Source of the DNA: an uncultured Clostridia bacterium | GTDB lineage: Bacteria > Bacillota > Clostridia > Oscillospirales > Oscillospiraceae | Length of the DNA stretch: 17,504 nucleotides | NCBI GenBank assembly: GCA_946619065.1 | Contig: CAMOLY010000007.1 | Span: forward strand, 1 to 17,504 | Reading direction: 5' to 3' | Shown: positions 1 to 9,700 of the stretch, piece by piece | Position numbering within the stretch: the stretch's first letter is position 1 | How the letters are laid out: each line of letters starts with the position of its first letter | Program-made: the position numbers and the translations under genes | The notes under the pieces: model-generated | Told to the model about the DNA's origin: nothing | Seen by the model: the letters and a program-made list of their open reading frames with translations, nothing else | The model's database searches: none

Positions 1-142
1 TGAACGGGAATTTGGCCGTGAAGGTCTGTGGCACGACCAAGAGTTCAATTACAACGCTGAGCAGGACCGGATCGCAAACGATTGGCGTGAACGGGAATTT
101 GGCCGTGAAGGTCTGTGGCACGACCAAGAGTTCAATTACAAC
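1..142 (+). repeat. 87-bp tandem repeat inside the partial CDS
   Basis: Bases 1-55 recur without change at 88-142, giving a period of 87 bp (29 codons, so in frame). The 32 bases between the copies (56-87) complete the unit. Because the first copy begins at the window edge, more units probably lie upstream. The repeat encodes an amphipathic, aromatic and charged segment. Identity at the nucleotide level indicates a recent duplication or ongoing homogenisation by recombination or slippage. Confidence 0.9.
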
Positions 143-718
143 ACGGGCAGAGACAGCAGGGAAGACGGCTGGCAGCAGGCCATGACCTGGCTGCAGGCCG
201 GGATCGTGCCCGACGCCTCCGTGCTGCAGGCCGCTGGGATCTCCGCGGCGGACGCGCAGCGGCTGGCGAGCTACTACAGTCGCGCAAACGCCGGGAGCTA
301 CGTGGGAAGCAGCTCCGGCGGAAGGTCGAGCGGCAGGAGAAGCAGCTCCGGACGGACGAGCACGGGGAGCACGGGGAGCACCGGAAGCACGGGGAACACC
401 GCGGCCGCAGCTTCCAGCGCCGGACTTACAGGCGCCCTCACCGGCGTTACCGGCGCCGTTGCCGGCGGCAATGGAAACGGGAGCGGGATCGGATCGAACA
501 GTTGGATCGACTCTTACGCGAAACAATATGCTCGTCTTGTGAACAACCATAAGAATCCTCAAGATGTGTTTGACGCCATAGTAGGAGAGTACGTAAAGGA
601 GCACGGCAAAATTAACGACTCCGCGATTCAAATTTTGTGGGGTAAGATCCAGCAGCAGGTTGCAAACGCTGGCTACATCCGGGGCAACCAAAACGCCTAT
701 GAGGGAGAAATGCCATGA
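2..718 (+). CDS. Phage structural-module protein, 3' part (5' end outside window)
   Basis: The frame is open to the left edge, so this is the C-terminal 238 residues of a longer protein; the first ATG inside the window (182) is unlikely to be the true start. Three zones are visible. Residues 1-47 are charged, W/F/Y-containing tandem repeats of 29 residues (key segment FGREGLWHDQEFNYN, twice). Next is a Gly/Ser/Thr-rich linker, roughly residues 95-160, with STG triplets. Last is a compact C-terminus containing QDVFDAIVGEYVKEHG. There is no catalytic motif. Its TGA stop overlaps the ATG of the giant gene (ATGA, 715-718), implying translational coupling and a shared role in virion assembly or DNA ejection. 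Its position just before the giant protein and the capsid genes fits an internal virion or connector-associated protein. That role is inference; I do not recognise the family. Confidence 0.7.
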   Translation, partial: EREFGREGLWHDQEFNYNAEQDRIANDWREREFGREGLWHDQEFNYNTGRDSREDGWQQAMTWLQAGIVPDASVLQAAGISAADAQRLASYYSRANAGSYVGSSSGGRSSGRRSSSGRTSTGSTGSTGSTGNTAAAASSAGLTGALTGVTGAVAGGNGNGSGIGSNSWIDSYAKQYARLVNNHKNPQDVFDAIVGEYVKEHGKINDSAIQILWGKIQQQVANAGYIRGNQNAYEGEMP

Positions 719-3700
719 CGGAATATGAACGTCGGTTGAGAAAAACCAAAGAAAACCAGGAAAAGAAAAAGGAAGAGGAAGAAAAAAAGAAGCAAGAAGA
801 AGAGGCAAGACGGTATTCGAGCGCTTCCCAAGATGTGCAGCGTAGATTGAAGGCAAGGGAAGAGGCGACGAAGCCGTACACCGTGCAGGGGGCGAGCAGG
901 CGGAGCGCCTATCAGAACCGCACGGAATCCCTGATGAACGACGTCGCTGCGGCGGAACCCTCGACGCGGAGGGACATTGAGCGGTACAAGGCTGTTGAGG
1001 ACGCGAAGTACAGCATCCAAATGAACAACCGCGGCGTCCGGAACAGAGACCAATCCATGGTAAACCGGAGCGTGAAGGGATACGAGGAGTCCTATAACCG
1101 GTGGATGAAGGTCTATGACGCCAACAAGGGGACGGCGGCGGTCGATCCGAAGACCGAACGGCAGGGACAGCTCCGGGCCCAGGCGCAGAAGATCCAGCGG
1201 TACACCGACACCGGGACCGGCGGGAAGGACGCCAGGGAAGACGACAAGAGATGGGCCGGGGTCACGTCGGAGCTGAAGCGCCTGGGACGGCAGCAGCGGA
1301 ACGTGGATACGCCGGGGGCGAAGCGGACCTGGGCGGAGGAAAACAGACCGGACGAGGTCCGGTCCAGGTACCAGGACCTGTACGACAAGACGTTCAGGCG
1401 GGACGAGCCGGAGCAGAAGGCGCAGACGGTCTCTGAACGATACACCGCCGCCAACGGGCAGCTCCGGGCCGCAGAGCGGGACGCCTACTACTGGGAACAG
1501 GCCGCGAAGGACGCGGCCTGGTTCGGCGACGAGCAGCGCTTCACGCGGTCCCTGCCGCACATCACGGAGAGCGGCAGGCGGGCACAGGGCGCTCTGGCGC
1601 AGTTTCGGGCGGCATCCGACGAGATGGCCGGGGCCGTCCGGGAGCAGGACGAGGCGCTGAAGCAGGGGGATCTGGCCACCTGGTACGCGCGGAATCTCTC
1701 GGACGATGAGATCCGACGCAGGCTGGAGGAGGAGCAGAAGCCTATCTCGGTGACGGACAAGGACCGAGCAGAGAATCCGGGGCTGTATCCGGATGCTGCG
1801 TTCCGGACCATGCCGCGGCAGGCCAGCTTCGATCCGACGATGACGGCAGGCGGCGAGGAGCCGGGAAACCGGTTCTATATGACCGAGGAGGAGAAGCAGC
1901 TGACGGAGCAGTCTGACCGCTATCTGCTGCAGCAGAAGGTTGACGACCGGGAGGTTCAGGTCACGGCCCTGCAGCGGGCGCTGGAGAGCCATCACGTGAA
2001 CGATCTGGAGGACAGAATCTCCTGGCACGCCGGGCGCGGTGAGCTGCCGGAAATGGCGCGGGCCGGACGAGAGGCAATGGCGCGGGACGCTTCCGGAGAG
2101 GGCGCGGCCGGCTACGCGCCGACCTTTGAGGATCTGGCAAACGGAACCGTGTCCGCGGAGGCAATGGCGCAGGGCAAAGCGTCGAGCGCGCTTGCGACGG
2201 TCACGCGGAATCTGATGAAATGCACGGACCAGCAGAAGGACTACGTCTACGCCATGTACGCCATCGATCCGCAGAGCGCGGTCGAGCTGTCGCAGAAATA
2301 CTACGACGACGCGATGGACGAATACTACGCCAGGTTCTACCGGTGGGCGAGCTCAGACAAGGGCTGGCAGGGCGGCAGGCGCGCCGTTGCAGCCCTGCTG
2401 GGGACCGGCGCGAAGCTGCTCTCCGGTCTGGATCCATTCGGAGACTCCGGCCAGGATCTGAGCCGGACCGGCGAAGCGTTCATTTCCGGCGGCGCGGCAT
2501 CCGCATCCAGGAACGGCATCTTCGGCATCGAGGCGCTGGGCGGCGACGAGAGCCCGATCAGCGGGGCGGTCCCGTTTATCGGACGCGGCAATGCCGGAGA
2601 GGCGTATCAGCTGGGCGCTTCGATCCTGGAAAGCGCAGCAATCGCGGCGCCGGCAATGCTCGCCGGACGCTACGACACGGCGGCGGCAAAGGTGGCGAGC
2701 CTGATCGGCACGACGCTGATGGGCTCCAGCGCGGCAGCGGACGACTACCGCGAATGCATTAATCTGGGCATGTCGGACAGTCAGGCAAAGTGGCACGCGA
2801 CCGCGGCAGGCGTCGCGGAGGCGGCATTTGAGTACGTTTCGCTGGATAAGCTGATCGATCCGGAGAACATCCGGCACGGTCTGCTCCGCATGCTGACGCA
2901 GGGCGGCATCGAGGCCAGCGAGGAGGTCTGCACGACCATCGCCAACCGAATCAGCGACACCCTGATCGCGGACTTCTACGGGACGCAGAACGCAATCGAG
3001 CGGGAGGCGCTGGAATACCAGCTCCACGGCATGAGCGCCGAGGAGGCGGAGCAGAAGGCCCGGAACCAGTGGCTGGCCGGGCTGATGATGGACGGGCTTG
3101 GCGGTCTGTTCAGCGGCATCATCATGGGCGGCGGTTCGGACGTGCTGCAGAGGGGGCTCTCCCGAGTCAACAGCGCCGTGGACACCGCGGCGGAAAACTA
3201 CGGCAGCGGATCTCTGCTCCAGCTGGAGACGGCAGGATATACCAACGCCGACACGCTGGACGCGCTTACTGGCTACGCGCTGGCGAACAACATCGACGTC
3301 AAGGCACTGATGGACGCGCAGGCGAAGGCCGCGGTTAGTGATCAGGGGGCAGTGGTCAGTGTTCAGGAGACGCAGGGCGCAGAGACAGGCAATAGTCAAG
3401 AGGCAATAGGCAATAGTGGACGAGAGACGACGGACCGGGCGGAAGACGGGACGCCCCTCATCCGTCAGCCCGAGGGGCTGACACCTTCCCCCGAGGGGGA
3501 AGGCTTTGGGACGGAGACGCGGAGGACGCGGGCCGTCGAGGACGCCGGCCCCTACGAGGAGAGGAACGCCGAGAGAGATGCTACCGAAGCGGCAGCCGAT
3601 AACGGCGAGAAGCCGCAGCTGTCCAGGCGGGAGCTGCGGAGAGCCGGGAAAGTGCGGTCGCAGATCGTGGAATCGATCGCGGCACATTTCGAGGGAAAGA

Positions 3701-6700
3701 CGGCGGCGGAGCAGGCCGCGGCCTACGACAGCCTGGTGGAGACCTACGGCAGCGGGATCGAGGCGGTGGCCTCCGAGGCGCTGTACAACACAGCCCGGCG
3801 GAACATGCAGAGCGTTAAAAACGTCCCGACGCTGGAGCAGCAGCACGGGACGGACGCGGAGGCGTTCTGGTCCGAGACCGCGAGGAACGCCGTGGAGCGG
3901 GCCTACCGCGACACGCAGACCGGGATCATGCGAGCAACCGGAGACACCACCGAGAGCAGCGTGCGGTCGCTGAGAGACGCCAGCCGCCGGGCCGGGGACG
4001 GCATCACGCTGCAGGCAGAGGTCACCGACAAGGACGGCGGCACGCGAACGGTGGACATCAAGGGCTGGAACCAGAACGGGACCAAGGTCGTGCTGCAGGA
4101 CGGCACCCAGGCGGACGTGGACAGTCTGCAGGCGGACGCGGCCACCAAGGACCTCTTGGAGGCCATGCAGAACGCGAAGTTCGGGGCATACGCGGACGAG
4201 GCGTTTCAGACGTTCCTCTCCTCCGGAGCCGGGCAGAGTCTGGCGGACGGACACAGCTGGATCGCTGGCTATCGCGCCGCCTTCGGTGTGGGCGAGGTCC
4301 GGGGAAACGTCACCAACGCGGTCCGGCAGGCCGCACGGTACGGCGTGGACATGGAGACCGCCGCGGCGGCGTATTACAACGGCGTGAAGGCCACGGACGC
4401 GGACACGGTCCGGCGGACGGGCATCGTGCAGCGGGCCATACAGAAGGCCGGGAAGGCCGGCGTCTCCGGGAAGACCGCCGTGATCGACAACAGCCGCATC
4501 ACCTGGGACGAGCTGAGCCGGGAGCAGAAGGACCAGAAGAAGTTCCTGGACAAGGTGGCCCAGGCCTACGGCGTGGACGTGGTCTGGTTCGACAGCGCCC
4601 AGGACGGGAAGCTGGGTGCCATGCAGGGCAAGTACCAGGACGGCGCGGTCTGGCTGGACGTGAACGCGGGCAAGAATTCCGTCAGCGACGCGGCGGTGGC
4701 CATCGTTGGCACCATGAGCCACGAGATGACCCACATGATGCAGGACTATTCCCCGGAGCTCTACCAGGAGTATCGGAATTATTCGCTGGACTCCATCCGG
4801 GATCAGGTGGGCGAGGACGGGCTGGAACGGCTGATCCAGGACCGGATCGACAACCGGAACAGGAACATCGAGAAGGGCGAAACCGACAGCAGCGGCAAGC
4901 CCCTGAAGGAGATGAGCCGGGAGGAGGCCATCGACGAGGTGGTGGCCCGGTTCTCGGAGCGGATCTTCAGCCGGGAGGAGTCCATGCAGACCCGACTGCG
5001 GGATCTGCAAGAGAACCACAAGGGCCTGTGGCAGAAGATCAAGGACTTCTTTAAGGGCTGGCTGGACCGGGTGCGGAAGATGCTGCAGCAGGACACCGGC
5101 TTTACCAAGAAGGAGCTGCAGATCTGGGACAGGCTCTCCGACGAGATCCAAAAGCGGCTGGCCACCATGTGGGGCGAGGGCGCCGCGGACATGGCCCGGA
5201 ACCTGGACCTGACCGAGGGCGTGAAGCTGTCGGAGGTCCGGGGAACAGAAAACGCCGCCACAGAGGGCGGCGAAGGGCAGCTCGCGGAGCGGGACAACGC
5301 GACTGATAATATCGCGATTACAAGAGAAGATATAGCCGAATTGCGATCCGTCGGAAGAAAAAGCGTGAACCAGTTTTCAAGCGAAGATCTCCAAAAGGCG
5401 GCAAAGTGGGCGCACAGATATTACGCGGAAATCGGGAACAAATCGCCGTTTTTCCGAGCGTGGTTCGGAGACTGGAGAACGCAATCCACGCAAGCGGCAG
5501 AAATTGCAGTTATTCCTCCGTATACGCAGAGCAATGAATCGCGGAGAGAAAAACGCGGGACGTACAAAAATAACGACACGGCATGGATGATTCGGGTATC
5601 AAGAGAGGGCGAGAGTAACACGATTTCCCATGCCGGCGCAGAAAAACGGTCTGAGTTCGGGCTGTCTGGGATTGACAATCTGATCCGGAATGCCGTTCTT
5701 CTTGACACTGAGGTTCACGAACATCACAGTAACAACGCGAAAAATGACGGCATTGCGTTTGACCATCGGCTTTACAGCCTGGGATGGACTACGCGGGATG
5801 CGCTGGGGCTCTATCGTATAACGGTTGAAGACTATTTCCAGAGCGAAAAGCAGCCGACCAACAAGAGGTTCCACAACCTCAAATACATAGAAAAAGTAGC
5901 CGATGTCCCGGCTGACGCACTTTCGGGAATTACCCGCAGCGGCGGCTCAACAATGGGAGTTACGACTACTAATTACACTATAGCAGAGCTATATGATCTT
6001 GTCAAGACGTACGATGAAGATTTTAATGCTGGACGTCCTGCAAGCAAGGTTGTGAATGCTGACGGCACGCCGAAGATCATGTACCGCGGCGACGCTTCGG
6101 AGTTCTTTGTGTTTGACAGAAAGAAGGCCAGAGGATCCGGTGCCTATGGCGGAGGATTCTATTTCACGGACAGCCCCAGCCATGCCGGGCAGTACGGAAC
6201 GACGAGGCAGTTTTATCTTAGCATCCAGAGCCCCTTGCAGTTCGAGCAGCACAAAATTACCCGGACGCAAATGCGAAACTTCCTGGAAGCTGTTGCCGAA
6301 AACGAGGATTACGGTCTGGATAATTACGGCTACGGCTCAACGGTTGATTCTGTTCTGAAAAGCGTGTGGGGCAAGGGCGACCTCGAAATGCTCCAGGACG
6401 TCAGCGCGTCTGCGGTTGGAGACCTGGTGGAGGCTGTGGAGCTGTTCAACGAAGTCAACGGAACGCACTACGACGGGATTATCGCACCGACAGAGACTGT
6501 TGTGTTTGATTCCAGGCAGATCAAATCAGCAACCGACAACGTGGGAATCTTTGACCGAAACAATCCGGATGTCCGCTACTCCGAGCGCGAGGCGGATATG
6601 CCGTCGGACGCGGAGCTGGTGATGGGCATGGACGAGAAGGACGCGACTACGCCGGAGGGCAAGGCGCTGATCCGGGAGGTCCAGGCCAAGCAGAAGCAGA

Positions 6701-9700
6701 TTGAGACGCTGCGGGAGAAGCTGGCGGAAGCGAAGCGGCAGCTCACCACCACCAAACGGGCGCTGAACACGAAGGGCATCGGGAACGTGGCCGGGAACGT
6801 GATCCGGGACTTCGGCATCTCCGACGCCGGAGGCAAGAACATCAAGCAGCAGGCCACCGAGATCCTGACCGACGTCTACCAGAAGGCCCTGGACCAGATC
6901 GACAGCGGCGCCGCGGCTGCGGAGGCCTGGGAGACGGTCTACAACGGAGCGGTGGAGGCCGCAAACCTCCTGATCGACCAGGGCCGCTACACCGAAAACA
7001 ACAACGGCAGATGGACCAACGTGCCCTACTCCCGTTACATCGGCGAGAACCGGCAGATGGTCATCGACCAGATGGTCTCCGAGGCGGCGGTGGACTTTTC
7101 GCGGAACCGTTACCGCGGACCCATTCAGGAGACCGCGGCGGACCGGCTGGTGGCCAGGACCGAAAAGCGGATGCAGGGCAAGCTCGACGAGACCAAGGCG
7201 AAAAACGCAGAGCTGAAGGCCGAGAACGAACGGCTGGAACAGGACATCACCTTCCTGAAGGACCAGGCGGACGGCGCACGGTTTGTAGCCGGAAACCTGT
7301 ATGACCAGGTCAAGGACCTGCGGCAGGAGCTGAAGGACAACCGAAAGCTGACCGCACAGGAGCGGAAGACCGTGCAGAAGAAGATCGACGGTCTGAACAG
7401 GCAGATCGAGGCCAAGAAGGCCGAGGCTGCAGCCTGGCGAGACCGGGCAAACCGGAACGCATCCCTTCTGAAATCTGCGCTGGAGTCCAAGAGCAGAGAC
7501 ATTCAGACGGTAAAGGACGAGAGTCAGCGGCAGGTGGACCGGGCCGTGGCGGAGAAGGAGGCCGTCGTCCGGAAGCTGGAAGCCCAGATCGAGCGGGAGC
7601 AGCGGATTCTGGCGGGAAAGCTGAAGCCGCCGGCGATGCAGAAGATGCTGAAGGACGCCAGGGAGACCGCGGCCGCGGAGATGCAGGAGCGGAAAAACGC
7701 GCAGATCCAGCGGATGCGGGAGGGCCGGAAGGCTTCGGAACTTCGGAACCGGATCAAGAACCTGTCAGACGAGATGAAGCGGCGGATGACCAGGCCGACG
7801 GACGGGGCTTATGTGCCCGCGTCGCTGTATGGCTCCATGACGAAGCTGGCGGACGTGCTGGACACCGTGCTGGCCCCGAATCCGGGCACCAAGGCGGAAA
7901 CCAGATACAGGTCCATGATGGACGCGATCCACAGTCTGGCCAACGAGTACGACGGGATCAAGGACATTGACGACTACGCCTATTCCTCCGAGTTCGATCA
8001 GGAAATCCGGGATCAGATCTCCGAGCTGGAGCGTGTGCTGAACAAGGACCGCAGCTGGGCGGACGAGCTCACCGGCGACGGAAAGCACGTCGGGGATCTG
8101 AAGGTGCAGGAGCTGCAGCAGGTATTTGACATCCTGCGGCAGATCAACCAGACCATGAAGAACGCCACCAAGCTGATGAGCAATCAGAAGCTGGGCAGCC
8201 TGCATGACGCCATGCGGAGCATTGCAGACCAGCAGGCTGGGCTCCGTTCGAGAAACGCCTCCAGCCGGTTCACGCGGGGCTGGAGAAACTGGCGGCTTGA
8301 CACGATGAGCACCATGCGGGCCGTGGAGAAGATGTCCGACTGGGACCGCAGCGCGGCGCTGTATCAGCTCATGCATGGCATTGAGCAGGGCGTGGTCGAC
8401 TCCGACACCTGGATGATGCAATACAACAAGCGTATGGAGACGCTCAAGACCGGAAAGAACGAGTTGGAATACCGGCAGGCCCTGTCTAAAAAGCTGGACT
8501 ACGGCGTGAAGGACACCAAGGACGGAATCCCGGTCATGATGACCAAGATGCAGGCACTGCAGATCCTGATGACCGCCGAGCGCGAAGGGGCCAACGACAA
8601 GCTGGTCCACCTGCAGAAGGGCGGCGCGGAGATCCGGGACGCCGTCAAGATCCAGGAGGGCAAGGCGGCAAAGGCCACCAGTTACCACATCGACGTCACG
8701 CCGGAGCTGATCCAGAAGATCCGCGACAGCCTGACCGAATGGGACAAGCAGTACATGATGGCGGTGCACGACTACTTCAAGACCGAGAGCCGGGAGATGA
8801 ACAAGATCCTGTACAGTCTGAAAAACCGGGTGCTGGAGACAGAGGAAGCCTACGTGCCCTACATCGTGGACAGCAACTATCTGGAAACCAAGCTGGACAG
8901 CGCGGACGCGGCGATGAACATGTGGGTCAAGACGCCCGGCTCCACCAACGCGCTGAAGACGAAGGCGAGCCAGCCCGTGATCATCGACGGCATGGATACC
9001 GTGATGGCAAAGCACGTCCGGGAGAGCGCCGACTACATCGGTCTGGCGCTGCCGATCCGGGACTTCTCCAAGGTCTACAACGGAATGCTGTCCCAGGGCG
9101 AGGGCGAGATCGCGCTGCCAGTCAAGAAGACCATCGCCGACAACTGGGGCGACAAGGGCGCAAAGCTGCTGACAGACGCCGTGCTGGACGTGCAGGGCAG
9201 CTCCCGCGTGGGAAGCTACAACACGTTCATTGCCGCGTCTCTGAACAAGCTGCAGAGCGGCTTCGTGAAGTCCGCCCTGCTGATCAACCCGTCGGTCACC
9301 ATCAAGCAGGCCGCGTCCTACATCGCGGCAGAGAGCGTGCTGAGTCATCGTGCGCTGATTGCGGGCAACCGTCCGCTGTTCACCGGGCAGGACGCAAGCC
9401 ACAGCCCGTCTCTGATCGCTCAGATCTTCGCCGCTCCCAGTGGGAGCACGGCGACAAGGATCTACAACGAGATCGACGAGCATACGTCCATGCACTACGT
9501 CAGACGGCAGGGCATGAGCTACACCGAGCTGGCCAACGAGGCCAACCGGCAGGGCTGGCTCAAGCGGAACACCGGCATGATGGGGGCGAAGATGGAGCAG
9601 AATGCCGCCGGACATTTCGTGCGGAAGGCCGGACAGGTGCTGAACCCCGTCCAGTGGATCCAGCGCATGGACGTGGCGACCACCGCGGCACTGTGGGTGG

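Noticed and set aside
115..552. Arg/His/Gly-rich plus-strand frame in the first 550 bases
   Set aside because: It overlaps, in another frame, the continuous frame that runs from the left edge to 718 and shares the 29-residue repeats. Its composition is that of a frameshifted shadow.
759..792. 34-base all-purine tract with an A7 run, considered as a programmed frameshift site
   Set aside because: The frame continues unbroken for 3800 codons and the tract encodes an ordinary Lys/Glu helix. No downstream pseudoknot or alternative-frame product is evident.
697..2028. 443-codon minus-strand open frame ending in a Leu/Phe-rich stretch
   Set aside because: The Leu/Phe run that could look like membrane segments is simply the complement of the Lys/Glu codons (AAG/GAA) at the start of the giant gene.
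3464..3503. The two hairpins in the giant gene considered as a transcription terminator
   Set aside because: Neither stem is followed by a T run and both lie in mid-gene, so a captured repeat element explains them better.
2353..5151. 932-codon minus-strand open frame
   Set aside because: Same antisense artefact; it even reads through the hairpin repeat and has no family-like segment. The plus strand carries the zincin motif here.
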